This document shows, one piece after another, positions 44,533 through 57,180 of a DNA stretch of 64,000 bases (positions within the stretch are counted from its first letter, which is position 1; each line of letters starts with the position of its first letter). This DNA is from Schistocerca nitens (lineage: Eukaryota; Arthropoda; Insecta; Orthoptera; Acrididae). The notes below the pieces were generated by a model. The model ran no database searches and was not told the origin of the DNA. It saw nothing but the letters and a program-made list of their open reading frames with translations. The stretch is from positions 378,571,348-378,635,347 of the forward strand of contig NC_064614.1 in NCBI RefSeq assembly GCF_023898315.1, written 5' to 3'. The translations under genes and the position numbers were made by a program.

Positions 44533-46869
44533 TGTACGAGCATTTCAAATTTGCAATTGATTAACTCGCGCTTACATTAACCTGTGACCTCGCATCGTTA
44601 ATCATTTAAATACTGTATGTTACCTACACAAATATATTCCCGAAGTTTCACAACTATATATTAATTATTTTGTGGTGGTGCGACTTTTTTCCGTCTGTGA
44701 ATGTATCCCAGGTTCATTAGTTTCGGCATATAGAGAAAGCGTGCATGCAACGTTAGATGTAGGAACACTGAGGCCCCACTTGCTTTTTTATGTAATTTCG
44801 CGGTTATTGTTCATTGCTTTTGTACAACTAGGGCTGAAACTGACGCTTGCATATTGACTTTGTCCTTAGGGTGACACTTGGCTATGTAGCCTGTATGGAA
44901 CCCAATAAACATTCACCACAATTTCGTCACGCTTGTAGTACTACACTAGCCTTCAACAGAAAAAATATCTACCGAAGCAAAGATACTCTAAAAGGATCGA
45001 TATTTCTGAAACAGGAAAGTTCGTCTGGGAATGTGATGAAAAATCCCAGTTGCGCGGTGTGGGCATTTTCCTAGTGATCGCGAGACAGGGAAGAGCTTTT
45101 CTAGATGGACTATGCTGCAAGCTGTGGGTAACGAAACCGCCATTGTTTTTATATAGGTTTCGCGAAAGACTTTTGATTATTCCTATTATTGATCTTATGA
45201 GTCAAAACTAAAGCCACAGTCAAAGGCATTACGGTCGCAAAATATCGAATAATTGTTCTTCACGAATCTTAATGTGTATAATGATCAATCGGTAATTAGA
45301 TACGTGTTATCACCCACATGGGCGTTATTGCTTCGCATATTGCCACTTCGTGTTATCTTAAACCCATTTTTCAATGAGTTTTAACACATTTTCCGAATTG
45401 TAATTATTGTAAGAGTCACTGAGACTTGCGCTTTCGGTAACAAGTAATCACATATCGTGAGCCTTTAGTATTTGGCCACGTCTATGGGTACACTGCGATA
45501 TGAAGTCCCACTATTTTTGCTCTTTTCGACCCGATGTATATTTATTCGAAACAGTTGTTAATAGGAGAGCAACAGGCATTCAGGGCCTAATTTGACCTTT
45601 GATTTTCGGGTTGAATACATGCTGTGGAAGGAGCAAACGCGTGTTTCCATGACCCACCATTCTCCTAAGCCACGACCCTCCCCACTACCCCTCCTCTCCC
45701 ATTTCACCCTCCCACTTCCCCTATCACCACTCCCCTCCCTTTCACTTCTTCCCCTCCGCCCCCCCCCCCCTTCCTAAGTCATACCTCTTCACCTTCCATC
45801 CCAGGCCACGTCCTTGTTTTGGAAACAGAGGAATCTGAGACGATATTACAGTAAGGTGGGATAGGCTGTAACGTCATTATCGTCCTGTGGTGCTCTCAGG
45901 TGCATGAACTATGCATATCGTTGGACATATTCGTGCCACTGGCAATTTTAGTTCCTTTTCGTATCCCAGGGGCCTAAAATCACAAAATATTGTATACTGT
46001 AAGATGTATGAAGGATGTTCTTGTGTTATTTTCCTAGATTGTAAGCTTTTGATATAGTTATTGTGAGCAGTATGTGGCTAAACATAAGTGAATTTACCTT
46101 GTGGTTATCACAAACAGATGCTAGCAAAATGCTCTAGTTGGTTTTTCATAGTTTGGAAACACAGCTAAGTCAGTAACTATTTCCTTTTTTTATTTAACAG
46201 TATTGCCATATTTGAAAGTGAGTCTTAGGTATTAATAAGCTGTAAAACTTTTTGTGTGCTTACTTTATATTAAAGTTTTGTGTTATTCATACACTATAAT
46301 CTAAGCAAAATGTACTGAAGTTTTTCTATAATGTGCGTGATGTGGTGGCAGCATCTTAAAATGTAAACAGTATCAAGAAATGGTGGGTACGAAAATCGAA
46401 CTTATGACTTACATTATCAGATGTTTTTCAGTAATTACTCACTTCACTAATCACTATTTTAAGCGGAAAGTGATAACGTATAACATTCTACAACAGAAAA
46501 TATTACCTACTAGCCCACTTACGGCTACAGTTCAAAGGAACAGCTAACATTTGATCTTATCTGTATAATAAACGCGATTTAAGTAGACACCAAGGACATA
46601 TGACTATAAATATTAGTAATATTAGCACTGAATTTCAAGAATTTCTATCACAGATCAGCAAGACATACAGCAAGAGCTTCATCCGACTCCACAGAACAAG
46701 AAACAATTTGAAACTCAACATTAAGTGAAGTCAGTATCATTGGATTCCAAATTCTCTTTATGTGAAATACATTAGTCATTCTCAACCAGCTCACAATGCT
46801 AAGTTAGGAGCACAGATATCTTGGTGAAATAGTCATATTATACTAAAAAATTTTGAGGTCAACAGAAAC
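44533..46869. other. Unassigned; C-rich tract at 45655-45775
   Basis: AT-rich apart from a strongly pyrimidine-rich segment with twelve C at 45759-45770. Small open frames there are low-complexity. Nothing else recognised. Confidence 0.45.
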
Positions 46870-47024
46870 CTAAACAGTTTGCACTTACAGATAGCTACTT
46901 ACCTCAACAATCAGCGAGTTCTAATGCAAATGATAGATGAAACAGAACAAATAGCTACAAAGATCAGAAAAAAAATAGATGTGATCATCAGAAAACAACT
47001 GCAGGACCATCACCTTCCTCTCTG

Positions 47025-47109
<85 letters not shown>

Positions 47110-49660
47110 TATCAAGACTGCCACTACACATTTTCTCCAAGAACAATGAGTCTCACTGACAAATAACTGAGTGAAGTGGAAACATAATTGTTAGAGAAAT
47201 ATCTTAAATATAACATTAACAAGAACAAACTAACAAATCACAATCTAAGCAGAGCATGTTGAAACACAAACAGGAGAAAACCAAATCAAGTATGTAAGTA
47301 CAGTATTAGTACAGCGATTGATAGAAGATCGAGTAGATATCTTCACCAAAAAGACAAAAACTCATGTAAACAAATAGGAAGGTAACAAAAAAGCACTAAC
47401 AATTTAGTCAACAAAGAAAAAACTAAAAGAAAGAGAGCAATAGCTACATAGGTTGACAAAGTAACACTTTGGTGCTCATGGATATATAAGAATATAATAA
47501 TTAAAAAAAGATGAACTATATACAAGTAATGCTGAAGATCTACAGTCTGACCCTTGTATTAGATTCCAAATGGAAATGAAAAAGAGTCAAAAGGTTGCAA
47601 AAACACGAAAAATTCGCCCAAAAAATTCAGAAGAACACTCAGAAAAAAGCTCCAAATATATGAAGACAATGGCCCTATCAAATCAGTTTTAAGAAAGGTT
47701 TCACGTACCACACTGCACAATTTGCACACCTGTATGTAATTGAACATTACAAAGTAGAAAACAAAAGAAATAAATAAAACTCCTTAGCATTAATCAGAAA
47801 GTAAAAAAACTAAAGACAACTCACCAACTGAAAACTGATTGCCTTTGATGTCTAAGAAATGTACTTTTTAGTCCCACTCAGTAACACAATCAACAATACA
47901 AAAGAACAACTGGAAGGGCGCCTACAAATCTCAATAAGTGCCATAATAAAACTGATACGCATCATAAAAGTAATCACTGAGAAAAACTAACTCAGTTTAA
48001 GAATTCATCTGTTTACAAAGTAAGGTCTCGCTGTACGAGACCCAATCTGACACATACCAGCAAATATCACAATGAATCAAACTGAAAACACAATTTTTAC
48101 ACAAAAATAAAGCAAAAATTATGCCATTTTATACAATTTTGTCCAATAAAGATATGGTTAAAGACTGTGTCCATCATGTCAAATTAGTTATTGATAGTAC
48201 ACAATAAACAGCTGCAAAATGATTTTAGTTAACTTTATTCAGCAAGTACCATTAATGGTTTCAAATGTATGCAATTACTCATCAGATGGCTTTTATGCTT
48301 TTGTCAAAACATATGAGGCATTGGTTTAATCTTAGCTTGCCAGGTAATGAGAAATATACATGCTTTCAGGAAACAAAAATTACACATCTCTTAGCATTAA
48401 GATCAACAAGCCTAGAAAGATTCTTTTACAGACAAGTAAATGCCACTGGCATCCCTCTATTATCACATTCAACTTCTGCCATTAGATAAAGGTCTAAAAC
48501 TCAACCTCACAAGGTAACACAACAGTCACAGTGTCAAACCTCTCATGGCCTGTACAAGACACAGTTAACTAGATACATGCTGTAAGAGAAATGCACCGGA
48601 ATTTTATTCAAATACATTGTAATGAAACATCTAAAAACAAATAATACTTGCATAAGCACTGAACTATAAGATCTGTAAAAAACTTAACGATGAACTGTCT
48701 GAAAGCAAACCACTCATAGTAAAGGCTGATAAAGGAAACTCTATAGACATAATAGACATTAAAGAGAATTTTACAGTTTTTCCATGGCAACAACGTTACT
48801 GAAATAAAGCCTGATGCCACAATGAATGTCCTAATTAAACTCCATAAGCTACTATATAGCTATACCTACTAAAGAAATGTGAAATATGCAAGTGTAAAAC
48901 AATGAGTACCTTAGGAAAAGACTGCATGAACAGCGGATAATCATAAAGAGAACTGCTCATTCAGCCAACAGTTAACTCAAGAAACAGTCCTGTATTCTTT
49001 ATAAACCGGTAGATAAAAGACTTCATTGCCAAATACTATAATTCTCAAAACACCTACCTATACATAGCATAAATCGTCTCATAGACTTCACTGAAGACAT
49101 CCATGTCCCACCCAAAGTTAAATCTGCATCACTGGAGATAGTATATTTATAAATATCCATTTAAATACACTATTAATGTTATAACAAAAAGTACACTTAG
49201 ATAAAAGAAAATTACTGCAACAAAGGCCTGCTAACTAACAGAAATAGTAACACTTATCCCGGAGAACAATTATCGTAGCTTCAGTAACAGGCACCATCAG
49301 TAACACTGTGGCTTACCAATGGGAAGTAGGTAGGCTGGGATATTAGCTAACATTTATAACAACAATACAGAACAAAAATACTTCTCAAGTAATCAACATG
49401 TCACAAACAGAATAATGTACTACAGCAAATATGGTGGTGATACAACCGTGCTTATCCATGAAACAGTGAAATCAGTGCATTGACAGCGGACCTAAGCAAA
49501 ATGCATAAAAATATGAAGTTCGCAGCTGAGCATGAAAAAATTAGAGCACACATTTTCTTGACCTTAAAATTTACAGTAGCAACCATAAACAAAATTTAGC
49601 ACCTGCAGAAAATGTACCACCACAAATGTCAACACAGGCAACTGTAATGTACCCCACACA
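46870..49660 (+). pseudogene. Penelope-like retroelement remnant
   Basis: N-terminal pieces: ATYLNNQRVLMQMIDETEQ near 46890 and LSEVETQLLEKYLKYN-like sequence near 47165. The hallmark IVKADKGNS motif is at about 48718-48745. DFTEDIHVPPKVKSAS-like sequence lies near 49090. The RT palm motif GLPMGS is at 49310-49327, followed by AGILANIYNNN. The active-site region reads YYSKYGGDTTVLIHE at 49418-49460, where the family has Y[VA]DD, so the catalytic pair is damaged. The order and the KADKGN motif favour Penelope-like elements over LINEs. The GIY-YIG endonuclease is not seen. Many stops. A microsatellite has expanded within it at 47017-47103. Confidence 0.65.
47017..47103. repeat. Compound (TC)n(AC)n microsatellite
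   Basis: About 20 TC/TG units followed by about 20 AC units, inside the Penelope-like remnant. Open frames through it (Ser-Leu then Thr-His repeats) are artefacts. Confidence 0.96.
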
Positions 49661-52580
49661 ATTAATCAGATCGCAAAATTTTAGGCATGACTCACATTGG
49701 AGTTTGTGTATATCTGATTTATTGTAGGTGACCTTAGAAGGATCGGCATCATGAATTACTTCTTTTTGTTATTTACTGTTAGCAGAGAAATTGGTTTTAA
49801 TATTCTTCTCTTTAAAGAAGTTTGCTGTTTTGTATGATAATAAGCCTATGTATGTATATTTAGGTTCAGCTTCTGTGGGAGATTAAAAATTCGTTTTGGA
49901 ATGAATGTTGCATGTGTTGCTGATCTGTGGAGCTGTAGTATTATTTTTAAATTTTGTTACTGAGTTTGTTTATTATTATGGCTCTTAGGCATTATCAAAA
50001 GCAACAGTTTAATATGTTTATTTAATGTTATTGATCTATGGGACTCATGGCCACTTTTTGGATACAGTGTACCGTGGCTCTGAAATTTAAAATCAAAGAT
50101 GTAATCCTTATGCAGAGAGCGCATCTCTAGCACAAGTAACATTATCTTTGTGAATTTTGTGTATAAACTGTTTCAACTCTTGCATTAATACTTGGGTTCT
50201 CTGAATGAGAAAGTCATACGCTATTTATTACCATATGTGATAACAAATTAATTGTAATATATTGAAAACTGTGTTCTATTTTATTTGGTGGAAGAATAAC
50301 TAATATGTTACTCTACTAATTATAAATATTTTACATGATTTCGACATATTATGCGAGCTGGAAGTAGTTAGTTTGGTGATGCTATGATCACACATCATTA
50401 GTGTGCTGTCGTTGTCAAGTTACTATGTACATCAGTCGAGCCTGCAGTCCATAAAATAAATAAAGCCAAATTACAATCGTTATCTTAATGCAAAGTCTAT
50501 TATTTGCACCAGCTGTAACAATTACGTGTACCTTGAGTACCTTGATACTTTGAGTCTTTAGAATCTTAACAAGTCAACATTTACATCCCATATTTCTGAA
50601 CAGGACCATTCAGCCAGAAACATTGAGAACAGTGCGAAAATATTATACTTAGCAAAAGAAAGAGCAAGTATGAACCTATTAGAACAAGTAGAAATACGAG
50701 TACACACACCTACACAGACAGCTCCACTGACTACATCCTTAATGAGAAGACTGTGTTGAGTAATAGTCCTTTCCTGAGAAACTTTCAAAAATACTGTCCA
50801 CACTCCAATACAAACAATCTAACTACACTGATGCAGATTAAGTAACAAACCGTATTATATTATACATATAGAAAATAGTCAACAATATTCATGACACTGT
50901 ACATGAATAAATTATAATTTACTGTCATCATCAGTGTTAAAACAGCACATAGGAATTTTGCATACCTCCTTGTCCACATTAATTTCTCTTTCAGTTTATA
51001 AAATATGTTTGTAATACTATAATTCACAAAATTCCATGCATTTATTTGTTTACTGCCTTAGATTTCATTTAAGATATGATTCGAATTTATCATAACAGTA
51101 ATATATCATTCCTTACCCAAAAAACCAAATTTTTGTAACGTATCACAACATCACAGCATATTTTATAGTCAGGTATTTTTTAAACACTCTACTTGTTTTC
51201 ATATATTATAAGTGAGTCAAAACATTTGGTATGCAGTAGACATTTGTGTTGTGACGAAACGAAAATGTTCAACAATGCAATTCAATGAGTACAAAACCAA
51301 CATTATAAATGTGATACAATGGGGGTAAACTGTGAATACAAATGTTCCACACGCCAATTTTACGTAAGATGCATTTAACGAAAGTCTGTAGAATAATCAT
51401 ATTTAGTGCACATTTGTAACTGTGAATTACTGATTATTCTAGGGCAATTCAATAACGCAAAATTTAGGATATAAAAAATGCTAAAAACAGTGAAAGAAGA
51501 AAACCATAAACGCAGTACTGTAGTTCAAGAATATGTGGATTAAAATCTAGTAGATGCAGCTGTAAATATATTGCAATAACTGTGGATATTTTGGCATTAA
51601 TTACAGAGAACATTTAAGGATGCTGAAGACTGAATATACCATTTCCACATATGCAGAACATGTAATTAAAAGTCGCCACCACATTCTGGTAAAAAGCATG
51701 TCAGTTCTGTGACACAGCAACAAAAACGAGAATGGTCGCTCTTCAGGAATAACATTTCATGCATATGGGGCATAGAGAAAAAATGTAAGTATGCTCAACA
51801 ACAAATAAAGCAATATGACATGTTTGGAGGGCAAGCAGCATATGTTCTATCTCCTTACATCTCCCTGAATGCAAGTTTGCTGACCACATCTCTGCAATAT
51901 TAGACATAAGATATGTGCAATTTTGAACACATCAACAGTCTGAAATTTTATGACAATATATTGATTAAGTATATATACTAATACCCAAAAGGACTTTACA
52001 ACTTTGAAAAATGATATTCATTTATTCATTTAACCTGTGGACATGGTTTTTGTGTCATTTTATATCAAAATATCTCAAATTTTCTACTATATATCTAAAC
52101 AGGTTAAAAGTGACTTTAATTGGTTATGTGGCACACATTCCATCTGAAGTCGATTTCTTACCAAACTGGCCACAGCCTATCAGGTTCTACAATTGTAGGG
52201 TAGATTGAAACTCTGAGCTCTGATAGAGAAGCTGGTACAGGTGGAACATACAAGGTACCTATAATCATTTCTCAAAAGAAAAAATCGAGAGATGTCAGGT
52301 CCAGTGATAGTGAGAGCCAGACAATTTGTGCACAACAATTCACTTAAGTAGAGACCGCACATTCATGAAATCCTGGATTTCTTACCAAACAGCTAAGACT
52401 TGATCTGTTTTGAAATTAATATTTCTGAGTTGTTAGACCACATCACACTTCTTCAAACAATAGACGTTTTGATCCCTCTGCTCGAATCTTTTTCAGAATC
52501 TTGTGGTGTCTGCTGTAGATTCAGCACTGTCGAAGACTAGTTTTGTCTTCTCTTATAAAGGGGAGTTATTCTGCACTTGT
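49661..52580. other. Unassigned AT-rich sequence
   Basis: Nearly 3 kb without recognised gene or repeat. The longest frame, 50558-50803 minus (81 codons), and a 64-codon frame at 51709-51903 have no motif. Confidence 0.5.
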
Positions 52581-52850
52581 GCTGAAGAATTTGGACTTTT
52601 GGATAAAAACCATGAGCTACCATTGGTGGACCATCGTCATTGGATAGTAAGAGAAGTTCGTCCACATTAATGCTGAAGAAAAGGGTTATTGACTAAAGCT
52701 CATGCGGCTACCATTGGGGACCAACATCATTGGTTAGAAAGGCTTTTTCTCGAACTTATGCTGGAGAAGAGTTATTGGTTACAATTCGTCCTATTAGTAC
52801 AGATGGGCCCACATTATTGGCCAGAAGCATCTATTTTGCTTCAAGATGAC
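52581..52850. repeat. Three diverged tandem units of about 90 bp
   Basis: Units start at 52581, 52672 and 52760, each with GCTGRAGAA near the start. Units 1 and 2 share GCTACCATTGGKGGACCA-type sequence and CATTGG; unit 3 has CCCACATTATTGGCCAGAAG in the equivalent place. A segment of unit 3 (ACAATTCGTCCTATTAGTAC, continuing) recurs at 57232-57268 with three mismatches over 36 bases, so the unit belongs to a dispersed repeat family. No conserved open frame. Confidence 0.75.
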
Positions 52851-54115
52851 ACCAAGACTGTCTGCAAGTTGTATGAATAAGACTGCACAAATTTTCGAAA
52901 TTGTGAAGCTCTTTTTGATGTACCCTTTAGCTATACCAGAGCAAAATATTCTAACAAATAACAACCTTTCAATTTGCTCATAGTATACTGTATCACGCTT
53001 TTAGGCCCCCAGGCTGTAGAAAATGGACTAAAATTGGTGATACAGCAAATACGTCTAATCACCGTCTTCACTTTTCGTAATTGTCAGCACCACTGGGTGA
53101 GATGGAAGCTACACTCGCCCATCCTTGCCATACAAAACAAGAAGACTGGTCTATTTCCAATAAAGGGCTGTAGCTTAAGATGGAGTGTAAATGTGATTAG
53201 ATGAAATGGTATGGCATTAAAATATGAGCTGTAGGTGGGCTCAATATGTCTGTGACTAGCCTACTTCCAAAAAGGGGTTTAACTTAATAAATAATTAAAA
53301 CTGTTATTTAATGAACTGATATGGCAATAAAACACTGAGAAATTATTGGGACAGCTAAATATTTCTAACATAATTATATTACAAGCATTCTGATTCGCAT
53401 GTTTCCAAAAAACGGGGTGTGGCTTAGTAAAGGTAGGGGAGGAGAAGAGGCACACATTGGGAAATATGGATAGAAAGAGGGAGAGGTGGGGTGTGGTTTG
53501 GAAGAAATGTAGAGGATTAATAACGTCCTGGGTTTGCTCCTGCCTCTGCATGTAGGCCCCTAGGCAGTCTAAGGTCAAATTTGTTCCAGAAAGCCCACTT
53601 ATCTCCTCTATTGTCAATAATTTTACAAGTCCTCTATTCTATCTTCCTTAATCCTGGACCTATGTTTCACATGTTCGCAACCACACATTTTGGTAAGAGG
53701 TTGAGCTATATGCATTGCACACAAGGTACACAAATCTAGTTCCTGAAATTCCGTTGTGCAAGCTGTTATTAACTGTCGATTGATTTCATGGCTATCATCA
53801 GTACAATGGATTGTTAATGCACATTAACTATGGGCTTCACCCACTGGTTGAGACTGTGTATCTTTTTGATCAGATGGGCTGCGAACGATCAGTACGGAAT
53901 ATGCACGAAACTCACTAGTTAACTTATAGTAGCACTGGCAGAAACTTATCTATTTTATTGTAGATCTTTTCTCCTATTTGCCTAGTAAATTTTGTAGATT
54001 CTGAAGATTGTCAATAAATGACCTAAATAAGAAATTATTGCAGTCATGCTATGTGATTCCGTTTGAAATAAAAATTAAAGTATTGATATTATAGTAATAA
54101 TTTTTATGTTAAGTC
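52851..54115. other. Unassigned sequence
   Basis: No gene recognised. The 112-codon minus frame at 53279-53617 has no domain or signal sequence and AT-rich codon use. Treated as chance. Confidence 0.45.
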
Positions 54116-54400
54116 CAACTGTTTAAATCTGAATAAAGAAGGTATTTGTTATGCCAGATACTTTTCTTCTAAATTTATTAGGGCATCTTCTGTGGTCTGA
54201 GTTTTATACCTTAAGTTCAAAGTGCTTAAGTAAATGGAAATGAATGAAATGTGTATGTCTTTTAGACCACCAATGACATCCTAATAAATTGAGGCGATAT
54301 GTATTTCAGGCCACCGATGATACCATAATAAATTGAGGCGAAAAGCATCTGGCAAAACAAGTATTGCTCTTATTCAGTCTCTAACAGACAGTCCGAGCGT
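54116..54400. repeat. Inverted repeat (about 87-bp arms) with an internal tandem duplication
   Basis: The left arm, 54116-54202, pairs with about 54307-54394; shared landmarks are CTGAATAA, GCCAGATAC/GCATCTGGC and AATTTATTA/TAATAAATT. Next to the right arm, a 46-bp unit is repeated (54253-54298 and 54299-54343, both with AATAAATTGAGGCGA). The sequence resembles terminal repeats I associate with Penelope-like elements, which would fit the remnant 4.5 kb upstream, but I cannot demonstrate the link. Confidence 0.7.
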
Positions 54401-54845
54401 AAAATCATTAATGTCATACTACAAAAGGAATGGAGAATTGACAAATCAACAACATGAACCAGTATAAGTATTCTAGTATTTATCGCAATCTGAACATCTA
54501 TATTAATACGTGTAACATAAAGAGATGTTGTACAACAGAACTTTATTTGTTACTATTACAAATGTTATGTTCGGACTTTTAAAGTGCCCATAAAAGAGTT
54601 AAAATAACGTTTTAAGAGGCCCAAATGTCAAAGACACACTACCCCCCCTTTTCTTTTTTTTCTTTTTTTTTTTAAATCAAGCACTGTGCCACGCTACCGT
54701 ATCAGACATTATTCAGATAGGTTTCAGGTAAATGACATACTTCGTATATGGATCACACTGCATCAACGATGACTGTTGAACGATGATGATAAACAAACTT
54801 CTGATTAACTATATCCCCGACACATTCGACAGGCGACATATCGCA
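54401..54845. other. Unassigned; pyrimidine tract
   Basis: CCCCCC followed by T-rich sequence at 54643-54673. Nothing else recognised before the 3' end of the LINE. Confidence 0.45.
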
Positions 54846-57180
54846 TAATCTACATCTACATCTACATCTGCATCCATACTCCGCAATTCACCTGACGGTG
54901 TGTGGCGGAGGGGGCCCTGAGTACCTCTATCGGTTCTCCCTTCTATTCCAGTCTCGTATTGTTCGTGGAAAGAAGGATTGTCGGTATGCTTCTGTGTGAG
55001 CTCTAATCTCTCTGATTTTATCCTCATGGTCTCTTCGCAAGATATACGTAGGAGGGAGCAATATACTGCTTGATTCTTCGGTGAAGGTATGTTCTGGAAA
55101 CTTTAACAAAAGCCCGTACCGAGCTACTGAGCGTCTCTCCTGCAGAGTCTTCCTCTGGAGTTTATCTATCATCTCCGTAACGCTTTCGCGATTACTAAAT
55201 GATCCTGTAACGAAGCGCGCTGCTCTCCGTTGGATCTTCTCTATCTCTTCTATCAACCCTATCTTGTACGGATCCCACACTACTGAGCAGTATTCAAGCA
55301 GTGGGCGAACAAGCATACTGTAACCTACTTCCTTTGTTTTCGGATTGCATTTCCTTAGGATTCTCAGTCTGGCATCTGCTTTACCGACGATCAACTTTAT
55401 CTGATCACTCCATTTTAAATCACTCCTAATGCCTACTCCCAGATAATTTATGGAATTAACTGCTTCCAGTTGCTGACCTGCTATATTGTAGCTAAATGAT
55501 AAGGGATCTTTCTTTCTATGTATTCGCTGCACATTACACTTGTCTACATTGAGATTCAATTGCCATTCCCTGCACCATGCGTCAATTCGCTGCAGATCCT
55601 CCTGCATTTCAGTACAATTTTCCATTGTTACAACCTCTCGATATACCACAGCATCATCCGCAAAAAGCCTCAGTGAATTTCCGATGTCACCCACAAGGTC
55701 ATTTATGTATATTGTGAATAGCAACGGTCCTACGACACTCCCCTGCGGCACACCTGAAATCACTCTTACTTCGGAAGACTTCTCTCCATTGAGAATAACA
55801 TGCTGCGTTCTGTTATCTAGGAACTCTTCAATCCAATCACGCAATTGGTCTGATAGTCCATATGCTCTTACTTTGTTCGTTAAACGATTGTGGGGAATTG
55901 TATTGAACGCCTTGCGGAAGTCAAGAAACACGGCACCTACCTGTGAACCCGTGTCTATAGCCCTCTGAGTCTCGTGGACGAATAGCGCGAGCTGGGTTTC
56001 ACACGACCATCTTTTTCGAAACCCATGCTGATTGCTACAGAGTAGATTTCTAGTCTCCAGAAAAGTCATTACACTCGAACATAATACGTGTTCCAAAATT
56101 CTACAACTGATCGACGTTATATGGCTCTATAGTTCTGCACATCTGTTCGACGTCCCTTCTTGAAAACGGGGATGACCTGTGCCCTTTTCTAATCCTTTGG
56201 AACGCTACGCTCGTCTAGAGACCTACGGTACACCGCTGCAAGAATGGGGGCAAGTTCCTTCGCGTACTCTGTGTAAAATCGAACTGGTATCCCATCAGGT
56301 CCAGCGGCCTTTCCTCTTTTGAGCGATTTTAATTGTTTCTCTATCTCTCTGTCGTCTATTTCGATATCTACCATTTCGTCATCTGTGCGACAATCTAGAG
56401 AAGGAACTACAGTGCACTCTTCCTCTGTGAAACAGCTTTGGAAAAAGACTTTTAGTATTTCGGCCTTTAGTCTGTCATCCTCTGTTTCAGTACCATTTTG
56501 GTCACAGAGTGTCTGGACATTTTGTTTTGATCCACCTACCGTTTTGACATAAGACCAAAATTTCTTACGATTTTCTGCCAAGTCAGTACAGAGAACTTTA
56601 CTTTCGAAATCATTGAACGCCTCTCGCATATCCCTCCTCACATTACATTTCGCTTCGCGTAATTTTTGTTTGTCTGCAAGGCTTTGGCTATGTTTATGTT
56701 TGCTGTGAAGTTCCCTTTGCTTCCGCAGCAGTTTTCTAACTCGGTTGTTGTACCACGGTGGCTCTTTTCCATCTCTTACGATCTTGCTTGGCACATACTC
56801 ATCTAACGCATATTGTACGACGGTTTTGAACTTTGTCCACTGATCCTCAACACTATCTGTACTTGAGACAAAACTTCTGTGTTGAGCCGTTAGGTAGTCT
56901 GTAATCTGCTTTTTGTCACTTTTGCTAAACAGAAAAATCTTCCTACCTTTTTTAATATTTCTATTTACGGCTCAAATCATCGATGCCGTAACCGCTTTAT
57001 GATCGCTGATTCCCTGTTCTGCGTTAACTGTTTCAAATAGTTCGGGTCTGTTTGTCACCAGAAGGTCTAATATGTTATCGCCACTAGTCGGTTCTCTGTT
57101 TAACTGCTCAAGGTAGTTTTCAGATAAAGCACTTAAAAAAATTTCACTGGATTCTTTGTCCCCGCCACCCGTTATGATCG
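54846..57180 (-). mobile_element. CR1/jockey-type LINE, 5'-truncated but well preserved
   Basis: Minus-strand LINE with an endonuclease C-terminal stub, complete RT region, 3' UTR and a hexanucleotide tail (TAGATG units, seen as TCTACATCTACATC at 54849-54870). The 3' UTR contains the CCACACACCGTCAGGTGAAT block. The 5' end is truncated near 57180, so about half of ORF2 and all of ORF1 are missing. Tail and truncation are as expected for target-primed reverse transcription. Target duplication not identified. Confidence 0.9.
54927..57170 (-). pseudogene. LINE ORF2: endonuclease C-terminus plus reverse transcriptase
   Basis: Near 57020-57080 the frame reads DLLVTNRPELFETVNAEQG then ISDHKAV, the C-terminal end of an APE-type endonuclease with the SDH motif. 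A 201-codon frame (56794-56189) follows: WYNNRVRKLLRKQREL, then RT fingers KRGKAAGPDGIPVRFY. It ends in a frameshift. Near 56105, small deletions around the NYRAI block shift the frame again. The 389-codon frame (56096-54927) carries NQHGFRKRWSCETQL, FLDFRKAFNTIPH, SGVPQGSVVGPLLF and the intact active site RLFADDAVVYR (near 55655), then YLGVGIRSDLKW, RPLLEYCSVVWDPY and the RRAARFVTG block. It needs only two or three lesions to explain its inactivity. Function when intact: nicking and reverse transcription of its own RNA at the insertion site. Confidence 0.9.

Noticed and set aside
46879-47166. 95-codon frame with Ser-Leu and Thr-His repeats
   Set aside because: The repeat part is a microsatellite. 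Only the first 45 codons resemble a retroelement, and they are listed under the Penelope-like remnant.
53279-53617. 112-codon minus-strand frame as a host gene
   Set aside because: No domain, no plausible signal or splice context, and AT-rich composition equal to non-coding neighbours.
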